Source: Streptomyces sp. NBC_00878 (GTDB lineage Bacteria > Actinomycetota > Actinomycetes > Streptomycetales > Streptomycetaceae). Taken from it: a stretch of 64,000 nt of DNA. Positions 16,872 through 24,487 of the stretch are shown here, piece after piece. The stretch's first letter is position 1. Each line of letters begins with the position of its first letter. The position numbers were made by a program, and so were the translations under genes. Below the pieces are notes generated by a model. That model did not search any database. It was not told where the DNA came from and saw nothing but the letters and a program-made list of their open reading frames with translations. The DNA is taken from assembly GCF_026341515.1 (NCBI RefSeq), contig NZ_JAPEOK010000001.1, positions 6,200,001 through 6,264,000 of the forward strand, given 5' to 3'.

Positions 16872-18509
16872 TTATCCACCCATGCTTGGTGAGCAGAGCT
16901 CTCGCCACACGGGAACGACTGTGGCCGGTTCGAAGCGGTGTGACCCCTTCGTGCCCGGGAGGATGATCACGGAATCGAGGAGACCGGAGAGGATCTCGCG
17001 TTTCTCACGCAGGCTTGTCCTGTTCCAGGCGGTTCGCGCGTCCACGTGCGGATGCCGCACGGATTGCTGTCCGGCCGTCCACACCTTCTGCTCGTTGACG
17101 AGTCGCTTGAGCTCGGCTTCCTCCGACGTCAGTTGTGAGAAATACAGCGCATCACTGATTTCCTCGGCGTACCACTGTTCCTGGAGCAACGATTTTTGTT
17201 GTCGCGCCAGTTCCAGCCGGTGCTCGCCGGGCCAGGGGTCTGTGAGGCGTGCACCGAGCGCGTCCTGTCGGTCCAGGATGCCCAAGGCGTACTGGGTGAT
17301 CGGATCGTCCACCGCAGGACCTTGCCGACTTACGCGACCGCAGCCACCGTCCAGTGCGAGACGGCAGCGGTATACGTACGATTTATCGCTGGGGTGGCCG
17401 TTCATTGGCGCGTTGCACATCTGCCCCTGTGTCGTGGGCCTCCCGCATCGCACCAGTCCTGTCAGCAAGTACCTGCCGTGTTCGTAGAGGTGCCCGCCGG
17501 CCTTGTCCCATCCACCGGCGTGGCGTTTTTGGTCCAGCATGTCCGCGACGGCCTGCCACTCCTCCGGGGACACGATGGGATTCCACTGGCCGACAACGGG
17601 GTATCCGTCGGGACCACGGACCAATTCGCCGTGGAGCTTGCGGTATCCGCAGATGCGTGGATTCCGGAGGATCTGCTTGACCGTCTGCCGTTGCCACGGG
17701 TTGCCCAGTGAACTCAAGTGGCCGGACGCGACGAAGTCATGCGTGACAGCCGTGAGGGTCTTCCCTGCGAGGAAGCTCCACACTCCTTGCCGGACGACCT
17801 CCGATTCGCTGGGATGCAGCGTGATCCTGTCGTTGTTCCACCCAAAGGGGCGACGCGATGCGACAGGCTCTCCTCGATCGGCACGGGCGCGATGGTTGAG
17901 CTTTGCGCGCTGTTGCTGCTTCTTGCTCTCGGTGCGTGAGGCCGCTGCTCCGAGCAGGCCGCGTCGTGCCGCATCCTCCTTGTAGAGGTTGTACGTGCCG
18001 AGCTCATCCGCGTATGCGCGAGCGGGGTGCGCAGTAAGGCACTTGAGGAAGCACTGATACGTACGTACATCCCGGTAAAGCCGGTCGTCGGACACGCAGA
18101 CCACTCCGTCGATCGGATACCCGGTCCTGGTGGCTCCGTCCTTGAGTGCTTCGAGCATCGCGTCGAAGTCGGGACGGGTGACGCCGATTTTGGACGCTGA
18201 TTTGTCGTTGTCGACATAGCGGTGAACGATGATCATGCGATGTCGGGCGGCGATGCGGGCACAGTGCCTGGCCTGGTCCTCGACGCCGTGGCCGTCTCTC
18301 CTGTGCCTGTCACAGGAGATGCGACAGTACGCGACAACCAGGAGCCAGCCGGAATCCCGGAGAGCCAGCGCCTCAGGCAGTGATGGTGCGGTACCGGGGA
18401 GGCCCCGGAGTTCTGTGAGTAGAAGCTCAACTTCGGCAGCCTGAGGCCTCGCCTTTCTGCGTCGCTCGGTAGGCGCGTTCGAGCACGCGCTAGTGTCATG
18501 TTCAGCCAC
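16872..18509 (-). CDS. Large serine recombinase (site-specific integrase)
   Basis: A 545-residue recombinase. A roughly 58-residue N-terminal extension precedes the resolvase domain with 'VAYCRISCDRHRRDG' (Ser65 is the probable nucleophile) and 'YVDNDKSASKIGVTRPDF'. The recombinase domain follows ('RRPFGWNNDRITLHPSE', 'ILRNPRICGYRKLHGE'), then a zinc-ribbon-like region with Cys in 'GLVRCGRP', 'QMCNAP', 'YRC' and 'GGCGR'. A coiled-coil-like segment and C-terminus follow. GTG start at 18509. Such enzymes integrate phages and plasmids, but no excisionase, replication or phage gene is adjacent, so it looks like the relic of a lost element. Confidence 0.92.
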   Translation of the reverse strand: MAEHDTSACSNAPTERRRKARPQAAEVELLLTELRGLPGTAPSLPEALALRDSGWLLVVAYCRISCDRHRRDGHGVEDQARHCARIAARHRMIIVHRYVDNDKSASKIGVTRPDFDAMLEALKDGATRTGYPIDGVVCVSDDRLYRDVRTYQCFLKCLTAHPARAYADELGTYNLYKEDAARRGLLGAAASRTESKKQQQRAKLNHRARADRGEPVASRRPFGWNNDRITLHPSESEVVRQGVWSFLAGKTLTAVTHDFVASGHLSSLGNPWQRQTVKQILRNPRICGYRKLHGELVRGPDGYPVVGQWNPIVSPEEWQAVADMLDQKRHAGGWDKAGGHLYEHGRYLLTGLVRCGRPTTQGQMCNAPMNGHPSDKSYVYRCRLALDGGCGRVSRQGPAVDDPITQYALGILDRQDALGARLTDPWPGEHRLELARQQKSLLQEQWYAEEISDALYFSQLTSEEAELKRLVNEQKVWTAGQQSVRHPHVDARTAWNRTSLREKREILSGLLDSVIILPGTKGSHRFEPATVVPVWRELCSPSMGG

Positions 18510-18537
18510 GGGAAGTACCTGTCTTCCTTGGTGGTCA

Positions 18538-18573
18538 GGCCTTCGGGCGGGACTGCAATCCCGCCCGAAGGCC
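18538..18573 (+). terminator. Hairpin plus T-run upstream of the integrase
   Basis: 15-bp perfect arms (GGCCTTCGGGCGGGA and complement) with loop CTGCAA, followed by GTCGTTTTG. The T-run orientation suits rightward transcription, yet no rightward gene ends here; the nearest left gene is the leftward integrase. It may be left over from the original locus. Confidence 0.75.
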
Positions 18574-18605
18574 GTCGTTTTGATGTTGTGGCGTGAGCCT
18601 AGATC

Positions 18606-18735
18606 GGGAGTTCACGTCCCGTATGAGTGATCTATCTGGTTCACCCTTGTGAGTTATTCGGACGCGGAGGCGTGCGAGGGGAGTTCACACTGCCCGTATG
18701 ACTGAACTCCCCTTGCTCGCCAGTGAGTTGTTGGG
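18606..18735 (+). repeat. 75-bp-period partial duplication at the chbG-like gene start
   Basis: GGGAGTTCACGTCCCGTATGAGTGA (given in two parts: GGGAGTTCAC at 18606, CCCGTATGAGTGA near 18618) recurs as GGGAGTTCACACTGCCCGTATGACTGA starting at 18679, again split here only by position. The two ATGs (18623 and 18698) are 75 bp apart and the first frame stops after nine codons, so only the second start is used. Confidence 0.5.
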
Positions 18736-19564
18736 ATTTACCGCCGATGCGCGCGTTCTTGTCGTCAATTGCGATGACTTTGGGATGCATCACGGGATCA
18801 ATGCCGCCGTTGTTCAGGCGATCGAGAGTGGGATCGCCGGCTCGTGCAGCCTGATGGTGCCCTGTCCTGGGGCGGGGGAGGCTATGCGGTTGTTGCGGGA
18901 GCGACCGGACGTGGCGTTCGGGGTGCATCTCGCGTTGGTGTGTGAGGCGGGGGTGCGGGGTGGGTGGGGGCCCGTTGCAACGAAGGCTGACGTGGCGTCG
19001 TTGCTCGATGAGGAGGGGGAGCTGTATGTGCCCGGCCGGAGTGCCGAGTTGATCGAGCGGGCCCGGATCGAGGACGTTGAAGCGGAGTTTCGGGCTCAGA
19101 TCGAGGCCGTGGTCGACGCTGGGCTGGAGCTGGCCCATCTTGACTGGCATTGCCTGCTTGATGGTGGGCGCGGGGATATTTTCGAGCTGACCCTCGCGTT
19201 GGCCGCTGAGTACGGGCTCGCCGTGCGGGTTTGGGGGGAGGCCGGGCGGCGGAGGGTGCGTGGGCTGCCCGTTGTCGATCACGAATTTCTCGACAGCTTT
19301 TCGCTTTCGCTCGACGGCAAGGCGGAGCGGTATGCGCGGCTGTTGCGGGAGCTTCCGGTCGGGTTGAGTGAATGGGCCGTGCATCCGGGGCTGGGGGACG
19401 CGGAGTCGCGGGCCGTTGAGCCCGAGGGGTGGCGGGTTCGGCGTAGCGACTACGAGTTTCTCGTCTCGGCCGAAGCTCGTGAACTCGTCCGGGCGGAAGG
19501 CATTTTCGTGATCGATTATCTGGGGTTGCGGGAGAAGTGGCGGGCGGGAGGCCGGTGGGTGTGA
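18698..19564 (+). CDS. ChbG/YdjC-family carbohydrate deacetylase
   Basis: A 288-residue protein of the YdjC/ChbG polysaccharide-deacetylase family. It has the metal-binding Asp-Asp in 'VVNCDDFGMHHGIN', the His of 'VAFGVHLAL', and 'LAHLDWHCLLDGG', which fits the family's D-x-H motif. ChbG enzymes remove an acetyl group from chito-oligosaccharides, and others act on related amide-linked sugars. Codon use is slightly richer in T at third positions than neighbouring genes. A degenerate copy of the start region lies 75 bp upstream. Confidence 0.85.
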   Translation: MTELPLLASELLGFTADARVLVVNCDDFGMHHGINAAVVQAIESGIAGSCSLMVPCPGAGEAMRLLRERPDVAFGVHLALVCEAGVRGGWGPVATKADVASLLDEEGELYVPGRSAELIERARIEDVEAEFRAQIEAVVDAGLELAHLDWHCLLDGGRGDIFELTLALAAEYGLAVRVWGEAGRRRVRGLPVVDHEFLDSFSLSLDGKAERYARLLRELPVGLSEWAVHPGLGDAESRAVEPEGWRVRRSDYEFLVSAEARELVRAEGIFVIDYLGLREKWRAGGRWV

Positions 19565-19587
19565 GGCCAACCCGCCCGGCCCGGTAA

Positions 19588-19749
19588 CTACTTCGCGTGC
19601 ATTACCGCGTAGATCATTACGAACGCCACGAGGTGGATGCCGAAGAGGAAGTACGCGAGATACCACCAGACGTAGCGTTCGTCCTTCTTCTCCTGGGCCA
19701 GGCGGCGCTGTTCCAGGTCCTGCTGAGGGGTGGGCTCGGCGTCCGGCAC
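19588..19749 (-). CDS. 53-residue single-span membrane protein
   Basis: GTG at 19749 follows AGGGAGC and overlaps the last base of the SDR stop codon, so the pair is translationally coupled. The N-terminal half is charged ('LEQRRLAQEKKDERYVWW'), followed by one hydrophobic helix 'YLAYFLFGIHLVAFVMIYAV'. It resembles the small DUF6126-type proteins of Streptomyces, though I am not certain of that family. Likely role: a membrane accessory peptide. Confidence 0.7.
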   Translation of the reverse strand: MPDAEPTPQQDLEQRRLAQEKKDERYVWWYLAYFLFGIHLVAFVMIYAVMHAK

Positions 19750-20552
19750 TACAGCTCCCTGTGGACCTTCGTGTTGGAGGCCTGGGCCCGCGGGCGTACG
19801 ACGAGGAGGTCGATGTTGACGTGGGAGGGGCGCGTGACCGTCCAGGTGATGGTGTCGGCGATGTCGTCGGCGGTCAGGGGCTCCGCCACGCCGGCGTAGA
19901 TGCTCGCGGCCTTCTCGGTGTCGCCGCCGAAGCGGGTCAGGGCGAACTCGTCCGTCTTGACCATGCCGGGGGCGATCTCGATGACACGGACCGGGGTGCC
20001 GACGATCTCCAGGCGGAGCGTCTCGGCGAGGACGTGCTCGGCGTGCTTGGCGGCCACGTAGCCCGCGCCGCCCTCGTACGTGCCGTGTCCGGCGGTCGAG
20101 GAGACGACGACCACCGTGCCGTCGCCGCTCGCGGTCAGTGCGGGGAGGAGGGCCTGGGTGATGTTCAGCGTGCCGATGACGTTCGTCTCGTACATCTGGC
20201 GCCATTCGGCCGGGTCGCCGGACGCGACCGGGTCCGCGCCCAGTGCGCCGCCCGCGTTGTTGACGAGGACACCGATCGTCTTGAAGGCGGTGGCGAACTC
20301 GTCGACCGCCGCGCGGTCCGTGATGTCCAGCGCGTACGCCGTCGCTTGGCCGCGCGCCGTGTTGATCTCCTCCGCCAGCGTCTCGATACGGTCCTTGCGG
20401 CGGGCGGTGAGAACGACCCGGTAGCCCGCGGTCGCCAGCTGCCGGGCCGTCGCGGCACCGATTCCGCTGCTCGCGCCGGTGACGACGGCGATGCGGGAGG
20501 CGGCGGCGGGCGCGCCGGAAACGGCGGAAGCGGCGGGTGCGGCGGCGGTCAT
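19749..20552 (-). CDS. Short-chain dehydrogenase/reductase
   Basis: A 267-residue classical SDR. NADP-binding 'VTGASSGIGAATA' with basic 'TARRKDR' after strand 2 (which favours NADPH), 'NNAGG', the catalytic Ser in 'VVVSSTAGHGTYEG', the Tyr-x-x-x-Lys motif 'GYVAAKHA' and 'IAPGMVKTDEF'. It is the YdfG-like serine/3-hydroxy acid dehydrogenase subtype by pattern; the true substrate is unknown. ATG 20552 is preceded by GAGGAG. A tandem-repeat array lies upstream. Confidence 0.92.
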   Translation of the reverse strand: MTAAAPAASAVSGAPAAASRIAVVTGASSGIGAATARQLATAGYRVVLTARRKDRIETLAEEINTARGQATAYALDITDRAAVDEFATAFKTIGVLVNNAGGALGADPVASGDPAEWRQMYETNVIGTLNITQALLPALTASGDGTVVVVSSTAGHGTYEGGAGYVAAKHAEHVLAETLRLEIVGTPVRVIEIAPGMVKTDEFALTRFGGDTEKAASIYAGVAEPLTADDIADTITWTVTRPSHVNIDLLVVRPRAQASNTKVHREL

Positions 20553-20665
20553 GGGCTGCTCCTCGGGGGAGGGCGCGGGCGCTGGCCGTGGTGCGGGGCC
20601 GCCGCTCGCTCGTACGGTCGATTGCTTCACCGGCCAGGATAGGCGGGCGGGGTGTACGGCCGACC

Positions 20666-20777
20666 GGTGACCAGGTGACCAGGTGACCAGGTGACCAGGT
20701 GACCAGGTGGCCTGGTGGCCTGGTGACCAGGTGGCCAGGTGGCCAGGTGGCCGCGGGACCTGGTCGCCTGGTGGCCG
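20666..20777. repeat. 8-bp tandem array, 14 units
   Basis: Fourteen consecutive 8-bp units: five GGTGACCA, two GGTGGCCT, one GGTGACCA, two GGTGGCCA, then diverged units (GGTGGCCG, CGGGACCT, GGTCGCCT, GGTGGCCG). Most cores have the form GGTNNCC and are locally palindromic. The period is not a multiple of three. It lies between the divergent SDR and NTF2-like genes, within their promoter region. Confidence 0.95.
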
Positions 20778-20849
20778 CTTGATCTGGTGCACGGGGGCGG
20801 GGGCGGTGGGAAAATCGAGGTGGGTGATCCCCTGTGCTGGAGGTGGATC

Positions 20850-21290
20850 ATGGGACAGGCGCGTGAGGTCATGGACCGGCTCACGGAGGCGCTCACCACG
20901 ACTCCGGACATCAAGGCCGTCGGTGAACTGTTCGCGGCGGACGCGGTCGCCGTCACGCCCGACGAGGGAGAGATCCACGGGCGCGACAACATCGTCGAGT
21001 ACTGGAAGCACATGACGGAGGCGGTCCCGGAGGCGACGTTCGAGGCGGTGTACTCGTGCGAGGTCGGCGACACCGCGATCGACGAGGGCTACTTCAGCGG
21101 CAAGAACACGGGGCCGCTGGTGCTGCCCTCCGGTGAGTCGCTGCCCGCGACCCAGAAGGAGATCCGGATCCGCGGGGTCGACTTCGCGACCATCGACGCG
21201 GACGGCCGGATCGCCAGTTACCGGCTCTACTTCGACCAGATGGACTTCCTGGGGCAGTTGGGGCTGCTGCCCGACGAACTGTCGGCCTGA
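20850..21290 (+). CDS. NTF2-like/SnoaL-type protein
   Basis: A 146-residue protein with the NTF2-like pattern: an N-terminal helix pair, 'ELFAADAVAVTPDEGEIHGRD', a central sheet, and a C-terminal 'SYRLYFDQMDFLGQLGLLP'. The fold is used by SnoaL-type cyclases, isomerases and simple ligand-binding proteins. No catalytic residue assignment is safe. ATG 20850 follows GGAGGTGGATC. It diverges from the SDR gene across the 8-bp array. Confidence 0.8.
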   Translation: MGQAREVMDRLTEALTTTPDIKAVGELFAADAVAVTPDEGEIHGRDNIVEYWKHMTEAVPEATFEAVYSCEVGDTAIDEGYFSGKNTGPLVLPSGESLPATQKEIRIRGVDFATIDADGRIASYRLYFDQMDFLGQLGLLPDELSA

Positions 21291-21348
21291 GGGTTCGGGC
21301 GGGCCGGGGGCGGCTGCTGCCCGTGGGCCTGGCTGCCCTTCGGTCTTC

Positions 21349-21450
21349 CGGCTTGGTTGGCTTCCCGGCTTGGTCGGTCTTCCGGCTTGGTTGGCTTCTC
21401 GGACTGGTCGGCCTCCCGGACTGGTCGGCCTCCCGGCCTGGTCAGCCTCG
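21349..21450. repeat. 17-bp tandem array, six units
   Basis: Six 17-bp units such as CGGCTTGGTTGGCTTCC and CGGACTGGTCGGCCTCC (two identical). The array abuts and slightly enters the 3' end of ynfA and lies between convergent genes. Confidence 0.9.
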
Positions 21451-21774
21451 CGGTGCGTACATGATTACCGCCATGCCCGCGAGGCAGATCAGTGCGCCCG
21501 TCACGTCCCAGCGGTCGGGGCGGAAGCCGTCCGCGATCATGCCCCAGGCGAGGGAACCGGCCACGAAGACGCCGCCGTACGCGGCGAGGACGCGGCCGAA
21601 GTTCGCGTCGGACTGGAGCGTGGCGACGAAGCCGTACGCGCCGAGGGCCATGACGCCCGCGCCGATCCAGACCCATCCGCGGTGTTCGCGTACGCCCTGC
21701 CAGACCAGCCATGCGCCGCCGATCTCCAGAAGCGCGGCGAGGACGAACAGGGCTGCGGAGCGGAGGGCGAACAT
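21442..21774 (-). CDS. ynfA: YnfA/UPF0060 membrane protein
   Basis: A 110-residue protein with four hydrophobic segments and the family's '[16 protein letters not shown]', '[18 protein letters not shown]', '[15 protein letters not shown]' signatures. Full length for UPF0060. The family resembles small multidrug-resistance transporters, but transport substrates are unproven. The stop lies inside the last unit of the 17-bp array. Confidence 0.93.
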   Translation of the reverse strand: MFALRSAALFVLAALLEIGGAWLVWQGVREHRGWVWIGAGVMALGAYGFVATLQSDANFGRVLAAYGGVFVAGSLAWGMIADGFRPDRWDVTGALICLAGMAVIMYAPRG

Positions 21775-21903
21775 GCGGTCACTTTGGCATGCCCGTATCC
21801 GGGGGCGTGGGTCCCCCGGCCGTGGCGGTGGCCGGGGCGCCCGAGGCCGATCTCGCCTATCACGGGCATCTGTCGATGACGGGAGTAACTGGCGCGCAGG
21901 CCG

Positions 21904-22305
21904 TCAGGGCGTCGGCTTGTCGTAGCGCTCCCGTGCCTCGTTGACCTTCTCGATGTGCAGTTCCGCCCAGTCCTTCACGGCGGTGAGCAGGCGGCTCAGG
22001 CTGGTGCCGAGCGGTGAGAGTTCGTAGTCGACGCGGACGGGCACGGACGGTGTCACGGTGCGCGTCACGATGCCGTCGCGCTCCAGTGAACGCAGCGTCT
22101 GCGTCAGCATCTTGGGGCTGACCCCGGCGATCTTGCGGCTGAGGTCGCTGTAGCGCATCGGGCCCGCGGAGAGCGCGGCGACGACGAGGCTGACCCACTT
22201 GTCGCTGATCCGGTCGAGCAGTTGGTTGGTCGGGCAGTTCTTGAGGAACGCGTCGTACTCGACCCGTGCCTGTTCGCGGCGCTGGGCCGCGGTCGTGGTC
22301 GCCAT
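21904..22305 (-). CDS. HxlR-family transcriptional regulator
   Basis: A 133-residue winged-helix protein. It has a Cys near the N-terminus ('LKNCPTNQLLDRISDKW') and the HxlR core 'RYSDLSRKIAGVSPKMLTQ', then 'RSLERDGIVTRTV' and 'VRVDYELSPLG'. Relatives sense reactive electrophiles or oxidants through that Cys and control a divergent reductase. ATG 22305 is preferred over 22341 because GGAGGTGAG precedes it. It is divergent from a quinone-type oxidoreductase. Confidence 0.92.
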   Translation of the reverse strand: MATTTAAQRREQARVEYDAFLKNCPTNQLLDRISDKWVSLVVAALSAGPMRYSDLSRKIAGVSPKMLTQTLRSLERDGIVTRTVTPSVPVRVDYELSPLGTSLSRLLTAVKDWAELHIEKVNEARERYDKPTP

Positions 22306-22332
22306 CGTCCGCTCACCTCCGGGTGAGGTACG

Positions 22333-22366
22333 CACTTTCAAGTGCCTACTTACTCAGAGATAGTAA
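22333..22366. promoter_or_regulatory. Inverted repeats between HxlR gene and oxidoreductase
   Basis: CACTTTCAAGTG (22333-22344) and TTACT-N7-AGTAA (22350-22366) lie in the shared intergenic region, which is unusually AT-rich. They fit operators for the HxlR dimer. Confidence 0.45.
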
Positions 22367-22438
22367 CTCTTCCTAAGGTTGTTGCAACAGGTCGGAAACC
22401 CGGCCGGCAGGTGCATATCTCCTTGAGGGAGCGTTGAC

Positions 22439-23329
22439 ATGCGTGCAGTAGTGGTGACGGCGTTCGGTGGTCCGGAGGTCGTGGAGGTGGTCGAGACGGA
22501 CGTGCCGGAGCCGGGCGACCGGCAGGTGCGGATCAAGGTCGCGGCGGCGGCGCTGAACCCGGTCGACGCGGGGGTCCGCGCGGGTGTGTTCGGGGGCGCG
22601 GGCAAGCGGATCGGGCTCGGCTGGGACGTGGCCGGGACGGTGGACGCGACCGGGGCGGCGACGGACTGGGCGGTGGGCGACGAGGTGGTCGCGCTCCAGC
22701 ACGGCACGGCCAAATCCCTTGGTACGCACGCCGATTACGTGGTCGTGGACGCCGACGCGGTGGCCAAGGCGCCCGCCTCGGTCGACAGCGTGCACGCGGC
22801 CACCCTGCCGTTGAACGCCCTCACCGCTGCCCAGGCGCTGGACCTGCTGGACGTCCGGCCCGGCCAGAGCCTCCTGGTGACGGGTGCGGCCGGTGCCGTG
22901 GGCGGTTACGCGATCCAGCTCGCCGCCCATCGCGGGATATCAGTGACAGGGCTCGCCCGGGAGGCCGACGAGGAGCTCGTACGGTCGCTGGGGGCGGCCC
23001 ACTTCACGGCGGGCGCCGTCGCGCCGGGCAGCGTGGACGCGGTTCTCGACGCTGCGGTTCTCGGCGCGGGCGCGCTGGAGTGGGTGCGGGACGGGGGCGC
23101 GTACGCCGGGGTCATTCCCGGGGCTGAGCCTGCCTCGGTGCGTGGGGTGCGGGTCGGGGCGGTCGAGGTGGCCGCGGACGGGGCGCGCCTCACGGAGTTG
23201 GTGGGGCTGGTCGATGCGGGGGTGCTGACGGCTCGGGTCGCCGAGACCCTGCCGCTCGCCGAGGCGGCGAAGGCGCATGCGCGGCTGGGGGAGGGTGGGG
23301 TGCGGGGGCGGGTGGTGCTGGTTCCGTGA
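22439..23329 (+). CDS. NADPH-dependent quinone oxidoreductase (MDR family)
   Basis: A 296-residue zinc-independent MDR reductase: a GroES-like N-terminus ('AAALNPVDAGVRAG', 'GLGWDVAGTVDATG'), the Rossmann motif 'VTGAAGAVGGYAIQLA' and 'AHRGISVTGLAR'. No zinc-ligand cysteine set is present. Such proteins reduce quinones or enals, and the divergent HxlR regulator supports an electrophile-stress role. ATG 22439 follows GAGGGAG. Confidence 0.9.
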   Translation: MRAVVVTAFGGPEVVEVVETDVPEPGDRQVRIKVAAAALNPVDAGVRAGVFGGAGKRIGLGWDVAGTVDATGAATDWAVGDEVVALQHGTAKSLGTHADYVVVDADAVAKAPASVDSVHAATLPLNALTAAQALDLLDVRPGQSLLVTGAAGAVGGYAIQLAAHRGISVTGLAREADEELVRSLGAAHFTAGAVAPGSVDAVLDAAVLGAGALEWVRDGGAYAGVIPGAEPASVRGVRVGAVEVAADGARLTELVGLVDAGVLTARVAETLPLAEAAKAHARLGEGGVRGRVVLVP

Positions 23330-23373
23330 GCCGTCACCAGCGGACTCGGACAGCTTCGGCTTGAGTTGCGTCT

Positions 23374-23441
23374 GCGGGCCGGTGGGGGCTTGTCGCGCCC
23401 ACGCGGCGGAGCCGCATATCGATACAGCCCCGCGCCCCTTG
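23374..23441. repeat. Streptomyces interspersed intergenic repeat
   Basis: GGTGGGGGCTTGTCGCGCC, then GCGGCGGAGCCGCATATCG and CAGCCCCGCGCCCCTT. From memory this is a widely dispersed Streptomyces intergenic sequence, and it shares the CCCCGCGCCCCT end with 26363-26424. It lies between the oxidoreductase and convergent AraC gene, where it may serve as terminator. Confidence 0.55.
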
Positions 23442-23470
23442 AAGAGTGCGCCCTCTCTAAAAGGGTGCCC

Positions 23471-24280
23471 TCAGTGTGTGCCCTGTGCGTACGCCGTCGG
23501 GGGTACGCCCACCGTTGTCGTGAAGTCGCGGATCAGGTGGGCCTGGTCCGCGTAGCCGAGGTCTGCGGCCAGGGTGGCCCAGTCGACGGACGGGGTGGAC
23601 TCGGCGTGCTCCAGGGCCTCGTGGATGCGGTAGCGGAGGATGATCCACTTGGGGCCCACGCCGACGTACGTGGAGAAGAGGCGCTGCAGCGCTCGTACCG
23701 TCATGCCCTCCGTGCGGGCGAAGTCCGTGACGCGGCGGATCGTACGGTCGGTGCGGATGCGCTCGACCAGGGCCATCGCCTGGTCGGCGCGGGGGTCGGG
23801 GGCCGGGTCGAGGCCGAGCAGGAACGCGTCGAGCGCGGCCACCCGGGCGTTCTCGTCGGGCGGGGTGAGTACGGCTTCGAGGTCGCCCCGTGCGGCGGGG
23901 AGGACGTCGGCCAGGGGGAGCCGCTTGCCCGTCCAGTCGGACACCGGGTGCCACGGGGCGAAGGGGTGGAAGGCGCCGGGCCGGAACTTGATGCCGCACA
24001 CGCGTCCCCGCCCCTCCAGCTTCTGTGTGAAGAGCCCGAGCTGGATGCCCGTGGCCTCGACGAAGGGGTCCTGGCCCTCGAACTGCTGGAAGACGATGTG
24101 CACCGCGGGGTGCGGGACGACATGGGAGACGTACGGCTCGGGAAGGTCCCAGTCGATCAGCCAGTAGTACTCCACGTGGTGGCGCAGCGCCTCGGCGGGC
24201 TCGGGGCGGCGGAACTCCACGTGTGCGAAGAGCTCCGCGGGGTCGACGATGCCTCTGGTGTCACGGCGTGGGGCGGCCAT
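23471..24280 (-). CDS. AraC-family transcriptional regulator
   Basis: A 269-residue regulator. The N-terminal part (about 1-150) resembles the DUF6597 cupin-like domain ('HVEYYWLIDWDLPEPYV', 'CGIKFRPGAFHPF'). The C-terminal AraC HTH pair has 'MTVRALQRLFSTYVGVGPKW' and 'LAADLGYADQAHLIRDF'. ATG 24280 gives the family-typical N-terminus; no strong ribosome site is visible. It is divergent from the LLM flavin enzyme and could control it. Confidence 0.92.
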   Translation of the reverse strand: MAAPRRDTRGIVDPAELFAHVEFRRPEPAEALRHHVEYYWLIDWDLPEPYVSHVVPHPAVHIVFQQFEGQDPFVEATGIQLGLFTQKLEGRGRVCGIKFRPGAFHPFAPWHPVSDWTGKRLPLADVLPAARGDLEAVLTPPDENARVAALDAFLLGLDPAPDPRADQAMALVERIRTDRTIRRVTDFARTEGMTVRALQRLFSTYVGVGPKWIILRYRIHEALEHAESTPSVDWATLAADLGYADQAHLIRDFTTTVGVPPTAYAQGTH

Positions 24281-24445
24281 GTCGGGATAGTAGGACGGGG
24301 CACTGACAATGGCGCGGGAGAGACGGGCGCGGGGCGGGTGCGCCCAAGGGTCTCCGGCGTCGCCTTCGTCGCTGCCTCCGCCTCCGCCTCCGCCTCTGGC
24401 GCCGGCGCCGTGGGAATAGCTTGGCGGGGGCCGTCGTTCTGCGGG

Positions 24446-24451
24446 TATAGT
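24446..24451 (+). promoter_or_regulatory. Probable -10 element of the LLM/FMN reductase operon
   Basis: TATAGT at 24446-24451, 36 bases upstream of the ATG, with TTGGCG at 24421-24426 as a possible -35 at 19-base spacing. The AT-rich stretch TTGAATCGTAAACAAA just downstream stands out from its GC-rich surroundings and could hold an operator. Confidence 0.45.
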
Positions 24452-24487
24452 TGAATCGTAAACAAACCTGCGGAGGATGAGGCAGCC

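Noticed and set aside
16872..18509. Prophage
   Set aside because: Only the integrase is present; no structural, lysis, replication or excision gene is seen on either side.
20666..20777. CRISPR array
   Set aside because: Units are only 8 bp and contiguous with no spacers, and no cas gene is nearby. The 17-bp and 22-bp arrays fail for the same reason.
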